From NCBI GenBank assembly GCA_015711875.1, contig JACVJG010000007.1:1-17221 (forward strand): DNA of 17,221 bases, written 5' to 3'. The position numbers and the translations under genes are program-made. Below, piece after piece: positions 7,685 to 14,252 of the stretch; positions within the stretch are counted from its first letter, which is position 1; every line of letters begins with the position of its first letter. This stretch comes from Candidatus Solincola jinzensis (GTDB taxonomy: Bacteria > Actinomycetota > Geothermincolia > Geothermincolales > RBG-13-55-18). The notes beneath the pieces were generated by a model. The model saw only the letters and a program-made list of their open reading frames with translations, made no database searches and was not told the origin of the DNA.

Positions 7685-8974
7685 CTATCCTCCCCCTCCT
7701 AATCGGCTCTCCGCTTTTCTTTTCTCCTCGCGCAATTCCACGATGCCCTTCCAGAGATCCCTGCCGAAGATCAGGAATAGCAGGGTCGCGGGCACGCACA
7801 TGAAAAGAAAAAAAGCGAACCTTGTCCGCATGAACCTCACGAAAAACCCGATATAAGGCAAATGGAGGATAACCTTGTCCACCTTGTCATCGGTGATAGA
7901 GACAAGGCTGGGGTCGGGGTCCTCGTTGGCATCCCCCTTGGTCTGGAACCACCTCTTGCCGTCCTCGTCCTCGATGGCAATCACCCTGTGGGTGACCTTC
8001 GTGCCATCGGGGGTGTTGAAACCTATGACATCGCCGACGCCTATCTCTTCCACTGGAACGGATCTGCATAGGATCATGCCCCCCACCTTCAGTGATGGCT
8101 CCATGGAGCCCGACAGGACAGGGTGCGCCTGCATCCCAAATCTGGGAGCGATCATGAGAAAAGCGGCGAAGAGGAAGACCAGGGCAAGGGCAAAGGTCAA
8201 CACCCACTCGAGGAAGCGGAGAAGCGGCTTGAGGCGTTTAGGCAACAGGCCGGTGCGGTCGCTTCGCGTGCCATCCTTTCTTCCCTTTTTCTGCCAGCGG
8301 GACGGTTTATTCGCGGTGCCCTTCTGCCCGGTCTCACGGTAAACGTCCGGCGGGTCGGGAGCCCCCGCCCCTTTTTTTACCCCGTCGACTCCAGCCTCCG
8401 TTCCTTCCGCCCCGGAGGGCCCGTTCTCCATTTCCGTCGAACGCTCTCCGTTGCCATCCTTCGCGACCGACAAGCGCCCTGCCTCCGTAAAGACCTTGCT
8501 CTCGTCTCTCTCCGGGTGAGCACCTTCAACAACAGCTTTGGCCTTCGCTTCGGGGGCGTTAAGTACCCCAGCCCGACCTGCCTCGAGCTCATCCATTCCT
8601 TGATCATCCGGATCCAGCCGCGTTCCCGCACTATTTCCGGCCATCTCCAAAACCCTCCTCGCCCCGTGGATACAGGGGTCGGTTTCCAGAAGCAACTCCG
8701 CCACCATGCTCCCGATAGCGGTATGGGAATACCGCGGGAAGGCCAAGACCCATCTCTCACGGTTCAGCGCGTCCGCTTCAAGCCTCTCTCGCAGCGCATA
8801 CTTTATCAGGCCTTCAGCCGGGGCAACGAGAGCGTAGTAGAACTCTCTCTCCTCCGAAGTGTAGTCAAGGGGCGGATTGGAGAGCGCCCGCACCACCCCC
8901 CGCGAAAGCCTCTTTCCCCGCTCCGCGAAATAAGCCTTCAGCTCTTCAACGTAAAGATTGCAGGCTTCTCTCAT
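7685..8974 (-). CDS. sipW: SipW-like signal peptidase I with a long unknown N-terminal extension
   Basis: 429-aa membrane serine protease of family S26B (ER/archaeal type), expected to cut the signal peptides of the TasA-like proteins encoded just downstream. Catalytic pattern: Ser290 in SGSMEPS, His329 in KVTHRVIAI (replacing the Lys of ordinary bacterial signal peptidases), Asp348 in TKGDANEDPD. A membrane segment at about 255-276 precedes the catalytic domain and another at about 380-405 follows it; the C-terminus is charged. Residues 1-115 form a predicted folded helical domain I do not recognise, joined by a low-complexity linker (about 116-245, first acidic, then Lys/Arg-rich). Typical SipW is around 190 aa, so the extension more than doubles it. 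ATG 8974 has no good Shine-Dalgarno, but a TATAAT lies about 40 nt upstream and no better internal start precedes the unknown domain. The peptidase part is certain; the extension's role is unknown. Confidence 0.9.
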   Translation of the reverse strand: MREACNLYVEELKAYFAERGKRLSRGVVRALSNPPLDYTSEEREFYYALVAPAEGLIKYALRERLEADALNRERWVLAFPRYSHTAIGSMVAELLLETDPCIHGARRVLEMAGNSAGTRLDPDDQGMDELEAGRAGVLNAPEAKAKAVVEGAHPERDESKVFTEAGRLSVAKDGNGERSTEMENGPSGAEGTEAGVDGVKKGAGAPDPPDVYRETGQKGTANKPSRWQKKGRKDGTRSDRTGLLPKRLKPLLRFLEWVLTFALALVFLFAAFLMIAPRFGMQAHPVLSGSMEPSLKVGGMILCRSVPVEEIGVGDVIGFNTPDGTKVTHRVIAIEDEDGKRWFQTKGDANEDPDPSLVSITDDKVDKVILHLPYIGFFVRFMRTRFAFFLFMCVPATLLFLIFGRDLWKGIVELREEKRKAESRLGGGG

Positions 8975-9015
8975 TATGTTCGTGGTCCCGTGAAATAGAT
9001 ATAGCCCTCATGCTG

Positions 9016-9021
9016 ATTATA
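9016..9021 (-). promoter_or_regulatory. Extended -10 promoter of sipW
   Basis: On the minus strand TGG-TATAAT is a perfect -10 hexamer with the TGn extension, placed so that transcription would begin about 35 nt before the sipW ATG. There is no good -35; the position where it would be is occupied by the tandem repeats at 9022-9068, which suggests activator-dependent or extended -10 initiation. Confidence 0.6.
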
Positions 9022-9068
9022 CCAGGATACTCAAAATATGAACCCCAGGATACTCAAAACGTGAACCC
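9022..9068. repeat. Tandem 24-bp direct repeat (23-bp period) at the sipW promoter
   Basis: Copies at 9022-9045 and 9045-9068 differ at only two positions; shared parts are CCAGGATACTCAAAA and TGAACCC. The first copy ends right at the sipW -10 box. The period of about two helix turns puts both copies on one DNA face, as for tandem activator or repressor sites. A remnant of an insertion-sequence end with internal repeats is the main alternative. Confidence 0.7.
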
Positions 9069-9099
9069 TTGAAGAGGCTCGGCTCGGGAAGAATAGAAT
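9069..9099 (+). promoter_or_regulatory. Possible promoter of the 77-aa protein gene
   Basis: TTGAAG (9069-9074) and TAGAAT (9094-9099) separated by 19 nt, about 75 nt upstream of the ATG at 9173. Spacing is long and the -35 imperfect. It would be divergent to the sipW promoter, with the tandem repeats in between. Confidence 0.3.
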
Positions 9100-9172
9100 C
9101 TAGCGTGGAGTCCTTCTTGAGGGAATAATGGATATGACCGTCATGCGGTGACATGGCCTTCGGGAGGTAGTG

Positions 9173-9406
9173 ATGGCTGATGCTTTTCCGGCCTTCAGGA
9201 AAAAAGCGCGGGAGATACTGGAGGGCTCCTCAGGCCTCGAGGACATGGAGGACTACCGGGAGCTGCTGTGCGGGGACTGCCCCTTCTACCATCACGGCGA
9301 GGAGGAGAACGAGGAGTGCGGCAGCTTCCTCTTATTGAAGGCGTTGCTGGAAAGAGACGCCTTCGACCTCGAGAAGGCGCTGCGGGAGCTGGAGAAGGGA
9401 CGCTGA
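9173..9406 (+). CDS. Small acidic protein with a Cys/His cluster, function unknown
   Basis: 77-aa cytoplasmic protein, not recognised. GGGAGG lies 5 nt upstream of ATG 9173; a GTG one codon earlier would be only 2 nt from it and is less likely. The centre carries C33-x2-C36-x3-HH-x7-C49 (LLCGDCPFYHH ... ECGSF), a plausible metal or Fe-S site. The flanks are predicted helical, and the second half is repeatedly Leu/Glu (LLLKALLERDAFDLEKALRELEKGR), consistent with a helix pair. No signal peptide or membrane segment. It lies 0.7 kb before the radical SAM gene on the same strand, too distant to claim an operon. The last 48 coding bases are imperfectly duplicated downstream (9475 onward), which suggests past local duplication. 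Confidence 0.65.
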   Translation: MADAFPAFRKKAREILEGSSGLEDMEDYRELLCGDCPFYHHGEEENEECGSFLLLKALLERDAFDLEKALRELEKGR

Positions 9407-9536
9407 AGGGCTGTTGCTCCGCCGCATGAAGCTGAGGTGTCGGGCATAGGACCCGAGGGCGGCGATGTTGAAAAGCCTTCGACCTCGAAAGGGCGCTGCG
9501 AGAGCTCGGGAAGGGATGCTGAAGGGCTGCCGCTCC
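9359..9536 (+). repeat. Imperfect duplication of the 3' end of the 77-aa gene
   Basis: Bases 9359-9420 (end of the CDS plus its stop) and 9475-9536 match at 54 of 62 positions with no gaps, an offset of 116 bp. Similarity continues patchily after (shared GTCGGGCAT), as expected of a decayed tandem duplication of about 116 bp. Because 116 is not a multiple of three and the second copy lacks a start, it is not a second gene. Confidence 0.75.
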
Positions 9537-10089
9537 TTTGTGCATCCCTGTGGCGTCGGGCATGGAGCTCGAAAGGCGATCGCGTTGGACGGATGTTTAC
9601 CGTGTCCTTCTCACGCGGGGCTTGCACACAACGCTGTTGCTCCAGCAGACACCGGCAAGGTTCTCACAGTTTGAAAGCCGGGGCAGCCATGGCCACAATA
9701 GGGGGTGCTGATAGAATATGGGGTTATTAAGCGCGCTGAAGAAAGCGGGGCGATCGCATCGCGGCTTGAGGGCGGAGATATCAGGATAGGAGCAACCGCT
9801 TGTCCCTATTTATGCGCGGCTTTAATCTATCTGCGGCTTAAAGGCGATGACATCAAGAGGACGAGCGACAGCGGCCGCAACACCGCGGAACGGGGCCGGC
9901 ATGGGCAAGGACGTTTCATGGAAGGGTTGGAGGCACCTCCTTCCTTCGAGGCCTAAAGCTGAGATGCAGGAGATAAGAAAAAGAGGAGGGCAGCTGGATC
10001 AATCCAGGATTCGAAAGCCGTAAGGCAAGACGCAACCGGAACCTTCGCGGGATGCGCACCTTTCACGGCCCTAAAGCAGGGAGATCAGT
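9407..10089. other. Gene-free stretch before the radical SAM gene
   Basis: About 0.68 kb. It begins with the decayed duplication of the preceding gene's tail. Two open frames (9705-9956 starting GTG, and 9847-10023, 58 codons) lack a sensible ribosome binding site and recognisable features. Close to the radical SAM gene are two small hairpins, CTGGA-TCAA-TCCAG (9994-10007) and GCC-GTAA-GGC (10017-10026), in a likely 5' leader. No RiPP precursor with a Cys-rich core was found here. Confidence 0.5.
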
Positions 10090-11271
10090 ATGGCAGGCAA
10101 TGTAGGGGAAGTGGTCTCGGGCAAGGATTTCCTGAGGCTCGCGGACGGGTGTTTCCTAAAGCGCCTGGAGGAGCCGTGCGTTTACGACGCGCCTCATGAT
10201 GAGCTGTACGAGCTCTCGGAGGAAGCGCTTGATTTTCTGGCCCTTTGCGACGGCACTCGCACGGTGGAGGAGCTCCGCCCCCAGGAGGATTTCCTCGACT
10301 ACTGCCTAGAGGAGGGGGTGCTGGAGGCGACGCGGGAGCCTCGCCCCAGGGAAATGCCGGTGGGGGTGAACGAGGTACCCTCGCTGCGCTATCTGATGGT
10401 GGAGGTCACCGACCGCTGCAACCTGCGCTGCCGCCACTGCTATCTCGGGGACGCCGGCACCACGGACCTCGATTACGCCATCCTCGCAGCGGCGCTCGAC
10501 GGCTTCGACGACATGGGGGGCCTCAGGCTGATGATCACCGGCGGCGAGCCCCTGCTGTACCCGGGATTCGCCACCCTCAACGAGGCCCTAGCGCACCGGA
10601 CATTCCGGCCCGTGCTCATCACCAATGGCACCCTGCTGCGCCGTGAAGACATCCCGAGCCTGAATTTCATGGAGATACAGTTCTCGGTGGACGGCCTCGA
10701 GGAAGGGCATGACTTCCTGCGCGGCGCAGGTTCCTTCTCCAGGGTCATGGATTCGCTGCGCGCTGCGCTGGATACGGGTATCGACGTCTCGGTGGCCACG
10801 GTAATCCACGCGCGCAACCTGCGAGAGCTGGAGGGGCTCGGCACCCTGCTCTCGGATATGGGGGTATCGGCCTGGAACCTGGAATACCCGGTGGTCGCCG
10901 GGCGCATGGGCGAGAACCCCGAGCTCATGCTGGCGCCCGAGGAAGCCGCCCCATATTTCGAGCTGGAGTGGGGCTGGGGGGCCCACGAGGGCGCGCCTGG
11001 CTACGCGTGCGGGGCGCACCTGGCCGCCGTGGAGCCGGGGGGGCGCCTTGTGAAATGCGGCTACTACCGGGAGATAAGCGGCGGGCACCTGGAAAAGGGC
11101 CTGCGGAGGGCGTGGCGCGAGCTGCCCAAAATGAGGCTGGAGGGGGAATGCGCCTCCTGCGAGCTGCTGGCGGATTGCGGGGGGGGCTGCCGCTTCCGGG
11201 CGGAGTCAACGGCGGGTCCGGGCGGCCCCGACCTCCTGATGTGCGTTCGCATGGGCCGCCGCAGCTTATAG
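10090..11271 (+). CDS. Radical SAM/SPASM peptide-maturase-like protein with N-terminal PqqD-like domain
   Basis: 393 aa. Residues about 1-85 resemble a PqqD-like fold used by peptide-modifying enzymes to bind a precursor leader (DELYELSEEALDFLALCDGTRTVEEL). The radical SAM core starts at C110-NLR-C114-RH-C117, which binds the SAM-cleaving [4Fe-4S] cluster, with ITGGEPLLY as the SAM-contacting GGE motif and ITNGTLL following. The C-terminal SPASM domain has all seven cysteines: C307, C323, then C354-x2-C357-x5-C363-x3-C367, and C385, predicting two auxiliary clusters. This is the layout of enzymes that crosslink or modify ribosomal peptides (PqqE, sactisynthase and anSME relatives). ATG 10090 follows GGGAGATCAGT. 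No precursor gene is adjacent; the nearest candidate is the 21-aa Cys-containing peptide 377 nt downstream. The enzyme class is clear; substrate and reaction are not. Confidence 0.88.
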   Translation: MAGNVGEVVSGKDFLRLADGCFLKRLEEPCVYDAPHDELYELSEEALDFLALCDGTRTVEELRPQEDFLDYCLEEGVLEATREPRPREMPVGVNEVPSLRYLMVEVTDRCNLRCRHCYLGDAGTTDLDYAILAAALDGFDDMGGLRLMITGGEPLLYPGFATLNEALAHRTFRPVLITNGTLLRREDIPSLNFMEIQFSVDGLEEGHDFLRGAGSFSRVMDSLRAALDTGIDVSVATVIHARNLRELEGLGTLLSDMGVSAWNLEYPVVAGRMGENPELMLAPEEAAPYFELEWGWGAHEGAPGYACGAHLAAVEPGGRLVKCGYYREISGGHLEKGLRRAWRELPKMRLEGECASCELLADCGGGCRFRAESTAGPGGPDLLMCVRMGRRSL

Positions 11272-11608
11272 GTATCGTGGGCGGAGCAACCTCAAGGTGT
11301 GAGCAGGCGCCCTCGGCAAAGGAGTAAACCGCGAGAGTCATCACCGCCCGTGGCATGATGCCACCATCCCGCAAAGGCCGCATGCGGTCTTGCCGCACCG
11401 AAGGTATTCCTGGCATCGATTTCCATCGAGTGTTCAGGGGGCGCGTCTTCGGCAGGCATACACCGGAGCTTTTTCGCAGGCGTTGAAACGGCGGGCGCTC
11501 TCAGCGGTTTCCGCGCTCCGCGGCAGGAAATGACTCCGGCTCTGGCCTCCCCGCGGGACCATGCACGGCGAGGTTGACGGTTGTGGTTTAAGGCTTGCGG
11601 GGCGGGTG
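11272..11608. other. Gene-free stretch between radical SAM and mini-peptide genes
   Basis: No ORF with a ribosome binding site on either strand. It contains a perfect hairpin GTGGCA-TGA-TGCCAC (11350-11364) and the palindrome CCGCATGCGG shortly after it, neither followed by a T-run, so transcription from the radical SAM gene may or may not stop here. Confidence 0.5.
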
Positions 11609-11614
11609 TATAAT
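11609..11614 (+). promoter_or_regulatory. Promoter -10 box of the 21-aa peptide gene
   Basis: A perfect TATAAT preceded by a GC-rich stretch and followed by AT-rich DNA. Expected start of transcription is near 11621, giving a leader of about 27 nt. A TTGACG at 11574-11579 is too far (29 nt) to act as -35; TTTAAG at 11587-11592 (16 nt spacing) is a weak alternative. Confidence 0.65.
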
Positions 11615-11647
11615 CTTATTAGGAACCACTACCAAGGAGGTGGTGAG

Positions 11648-11713
11648 ATGAGGATCACGAAGATCCCCAGACGGAAGGGCGGCACTTGCAAGTGCAATAA
11701 GAGCTGCGGTTAG
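11648..11713 (+). CDS. 21-aa basic peptide ending in a CxCxxxC motif (candidate RiPP precursor or leader peptide)
   Basis: A 21-codon ORF. The first ten residues are MRITKIPRRK, then GG, then TCKCNKSCG to the end. Seven Lys/Arg and no acidic residue give about +7 net charge. The three Cys (14, 16, 20) form CxCxxxC. Support that it is a real gene: AAGGAGG ends exactly 7 nt before the ATG, a perfect TATAAT lies 33 nt upstream, and a strong intrinsic terminator starts 14 nt after the stop, so the transcript is about 135 nt and encodes nothing else. The GG before the Cys segment could be a leader/core junction as in double-glycine leaders, though the leader would be very short. It lies between a radical SAM/SPASM enzyme with a PqqD-like domain and a secreted hydrolase. 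Alternatives: a metal-binding or antimicrobial mini-protein, or a cysteine-sensing leader ORF. Not recognised from any named family. Confidence 0.7.
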   Translation: MRITKIPRRKGGTCKCNKSCG

Positions 11714-11727
11714 CACGCCCTAACCGG

Positions 11728-11755
11728 GAGGGGGGCCGAACGGCTCCCCTCTTTT
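11728..11755 (+). terminator. Strong rho-independent terminator after the 21-aa peptide gene
   Basis: GAGGGGGGCC(G) pairs with (C)GGCTCCCCTC in a 10-11 bp stem with a 2-4 nt GAAC loop and one G-T pair, followed directly by TTTT. It closes a compact monocistronic unit and isolates the peptide gene from the hydrolase gene downstream. Confidence 0.85.
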
Positions 11756-11823
11756 CATGCCGTAAATATACGCATGGAACCCTCTGCCCCACTATATCGC
11801 CCGCTCATTCCATATAAAAACCC

Positions 11824-11853
11824 TTGCGATGTTCATATATTGCATGTTATAAA
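11824..11853 (+). promoter_or_regulatory. Promoter of the secreted hydrolase
   Basis: TTGCGA (11824-11829), 18 nt spacer, TATAAA (11848-11853) preceded by TGT (extended -10), in a locally AT-rich patch. The leader of about 70 nt contains a GGGAA-ACTC-TTCCC hairpin at 11884-11897. Confidence 0.5.
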
Positions 11854-11927
11854 TAACCCGAGTCGCAAAAGAGGGGTTGCCGGGGGAAACTCTTCCCGCC
11901 GCACTTCGTCGTCTGAAGGGGGTAACG

Positions 11928-13838
11928 ATGACGAGATCATTCCGTTTTCGTGTGATACTGCTGCTCGCCGTGGCCATCGTGCTCGCGGTCATGTCGGTTG
12001 CGCCGGCGGTGGGCGCCGGTGCAGCGGCGACCGGGACGGACAGCGGGGAAACCAGCGTTCCCTCCGGCCTTGCATCCTCACACGAGGTGATCAGGGTCGA
12101 CGAACAATGGACCATGGAAGACGGGGTGAAGCTGCCGGTATCGGTGTTTTATCCCGCCGGCGGGGACGCGGATGGCACGCCGCAGGAGGACTATCCCGCC
12201 ATCGTCTTCGTGCACCCCTGGGACTGCGACAAGCTCATCTTCGAGAAGATGGCCGAGGAATACGCGGGTGACGGCTACGTGTGCGTCACCTTCACCATGA
12301 GGGGATGGTATGGAGCGGGCGGCCAGATAGGCTGCATGGACCCGGAGAAGGAGATCAGGGACGTCAGGAACATAATCACCCTGTTGTCGGAAGACGAGCG
12401 CTTCCCGGTGCTCTGGGACGACAAAGGCCCGGTGGTGGGTATCACCGGTTATTCCATGGGGGGCTGCACCTCCTTCCTGGCGGCGCCACGCAGGGACCCC
12501 AGGCCGGGAGACCCGGGGGACCAGCGCATCCGCGCTGTGGTGCCCATGCACGGCGGAGCGGACCTGCTGTTCTCCATCCTCCCCAACGGGGCCTCCAAGG
12601 CGCTGTGGGGGGTGTTCCTGGTGGCCGGCTCCTATATCGGCAATCTCTCCGGCTTCATGATGCACATACTGGACATCATGATGAAACAGGGCATGGATCC
12701 CTGGCAGAAGCTGCAAGCCGCCATAGACGCCTTCTGGAAGGCCATGCCGCCGGTGAGCAACGTCACCGACATGCTGGTATGGATAACCGGGGCCGCCATG
12801 CAGCGGCGCATGGAGGACTTGGAGAAGGGGCGGCAGTATCTGCGCGAGCGTTCCGCCCGCTACTGGTGCGATGGGGAATACGACGGCGTGGTGGAGCACC
12901 CCATCGTGGCCCCCACCCTTATCCTGGCGGGCTGGAACGACGACATCTTCTATGCCAACGAGGGGCTGCGCATATTCTCCACCGCCGTGGACGCCCCCGC
13001 GCGCATGATCATCACCAACCACGGGCATATCGGGGGCATGGGGGACAATTTCTTCATCGACCTCCCCGAAAGCCCCGAGTACCAGTGGGTGAGCGAACAG
13101 ATCAAAGCGTGGTTCGACCGCTTCCTCAAAGGCGTGGACAATGGGGCAGACAGGGAGCCGCGCCTGGTCTTTTACCGCGACCGGGACCCGCAGAGCTATG
13201 GACAGGCTGATTCCTATCCCCTGCCGGGAACGCAGGAGACTCCTTTCTACCTCAACGCCTCGAACGGCAACCTGCTCCTCACCAAGACCAAGCCCCGCAG
13301 CTCTAACGGGGATTTCGAGCTGCTGGTTAACGTCGGCCTCACCGGCTCCGTCTCCCTTCCCTATTACCAGGACGTCCCGAACATGGTGGGTGGGGAGACC
13401 ATGCAGGTGCCCACGAGGATCAAGCTCTTCGGCATCCCCCTAACGGAACGCTGCTATCTCTCGCAGCCCCTGACCCGCGATCTAACCATCATGGGGGCGC
13501 CTAAGCTCGAGCTCTATTACAAGAGCTCGCAGCCCTTCACGCAGTTGATACCCTGGATCTACGAGGTAGCTCCGGACGGCACCGAGACGCTGGTGAGCCG
13601 TGGCTATTACGAGGGCTACAATCCCGACGTCTGGACCATGTGCGACACCGTGGCGCAGCCGGTGGAGATGCAGGCCTGTTACCATCGCTTCGCGAAGGGG
13701 AGCCGCATAAAGCTGGAAATATCCACCGCCGACCTCTTGATGACCTGGCCATACTTCGGGCTCACCTTTATCCAGCTCCAGCGCAATCGCGTTTCGGCAT
13801 CCCGCCTCATATTGCCGGTGGTGCCGAACACTTACTGA
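11928..13838 (+). CDS. Secreted CocE/NonD-family (S15-like) serine hydrolase
   Basis: 636-aa exported alpha/beta hydrolase of the X-Pro dipeptidyl-peptidase/cocaine-esterase type. Start chosen at ATG 11928: AGGGGGT lies 4 nt upstream and it gives a clear signal peptide (MTRSFRFRVILLLAVAIVLA..., cleavage around AVGA, residue ~30); an in-frame TTG 17 codons earlier would bury it. Catalytic triad candidates: Ser176 in GYSMGG, Asp338 in GWNDD, His365 or His367 in TNHGHIGG. The N-terminal strand region has the family's MEDGVKLPVSVFYPAGG and VFVHPWDCDK. From about residue 410 on is the beta-sandwich PepX_C-like domain (LPGTQETPFYLNAS, GAPKLELYYKSS, SRGYYEGYNP, SRIKLEIS). Substrate (peptide or ester) cannot be told from sequence. 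It follows the mini-peptide gene but has its own promoter. Family call is firm; any role with the peptide is speculation. Confidence 0.9.
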   Translation: MTRSFRFRVILLLAVAIVLAVMSVAPAVGAGAAATGTDSGETSVPSGLASSHEVIRVDEQWTMEDGVKLPVSVFYPAGGDADGTPQEDYPAIVFVHPWDCDKLIFEKMAEEYAGDGYVCVTFTMRGWYGAGGQIGCMDPEKEIRDVRNIITLLSEDERFPVLWDDKGPVVGITGYSMGGCTSFLAAPRRDPRPGDPGDQRIRAVVPMHGGADLLFSILPNGASKALWGVFLVAGSYIGNLSGFMMHILDIMMKQGMDPWQKLQAAIDAFWKAMPPVSNVTDMLVWITGAAMQRRMEDLEKGRQYLRERSARYWCDGEYDGVVEHPIVAPTLILAGWNDDIFYANEGLRIFSTAVDAPARMIITNHGHIGGMGDNFFIDLPESPEYQWVSEQIKAWFDRFLKGVDNGADREPRLVFYRDRDPQSYGQADSYPLPGTQETPFYLNASNGNLLLTKTKPRSSNGDFELLVNVGLTGSVSLPYYQDVPNMVGGETMQVPTRIKLFGIPLTERCYLSQPLTRDLTIMGAPKLELYYKSSQPFTQLIPWIYEVAPDGTETLVSRGYYEGYNPDVWTMCDTVAQPVEMQACYHRFAKGSRIKLEISTADLLMTWPYFGLTFIQLQRNRVSASRLILPVVPNTY

Positions 13839-14252
13839 GTCCCAAGGGGGCATAAAAGCGTGGGGGCATTGCTTCGCGTGTGTCTCTGAGCGAAACGAAG
13901 CCCCTGACGTGGCGAAGTTCTCTTTGAGAGGGACCGGGATCAGAGAACTCGAAAAGGGGTCTTTGGCTCCCCGGCATGATCACGTGATGCGAAAACGGCT
14001 GCAGCCCGGATGAGTGGAGAAGTTGCAGGCGCGTTTTTCACGGCACCGCTCATCAGGCAGGGAAACCGTCACGGTAGTAATATGTCATTATATTCCAGCT
14101 TACCCCTTTGGCCCCTCCGCTTTAGCTCCATAGAACCAAGTCGGGAATTTTTCCTTCCATAACCTCCCAGAAAGGCGACGTGCTCTCCCGCCTATCACTC
14201 CAGAGAACAGTACCTGGCGTTTTCCAGCTCAGAACCAGGAGGCCTGCGGCCC
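13839..14252. other. Gene-free stretch between convergent genes
   Basis: About 410 bp between the 3' ends of the hydrolase (plus) and the DNA-metabolism protein (minus). No ORF with a ribosome binding site and no clear terminator with a T-run. It holds a 10-bp perfect palindrome ATCACGTGAT (13979-13988). Confidence 0.5.

Noticed and set aside
7319..7702. 127-codon plus-strand frame in the sipW-tasA gap
   Set aside because: No ribosome binding site, and it crosses the minus-strand terminator and the candidate small RNA; composition looks non-coding.
8123..8998. 291-codon plus-strand frame opposite sipW
   Set aside because: Antisense to the peptidase, whose catalytic motifs are clear; no domain.
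9022..9068. Insertion-sequence end as the sole explanation of the tandem repeats
   Set aside because: No transposase remnant nearby and the repeats are aligned precisely with the sipW -10 box; kept only as an alternative.
9705..9956. 83-codon plus-strand frame starting GTG
   Set aside because: GGGG directly abuts the GTG, so there is no usable ribosome binding site; lower GC at third positions than neighbours and no motif. Not fully excluded.
9847..10023. 58-codon frame ending 67 nt before the radical SAM gene, in the position of a RiPP precursor
   Set aside because: AAGG is only 2 nt from its ATG, it has no Cys or repeated core, and it is Arg-rich like random GC-rich frames.
12078..13028. 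316-codon minus-strand frame inside the hydrolase
   Set aside because: Antisense to a hydrolase with signal peptide and catalytic motifs in order.
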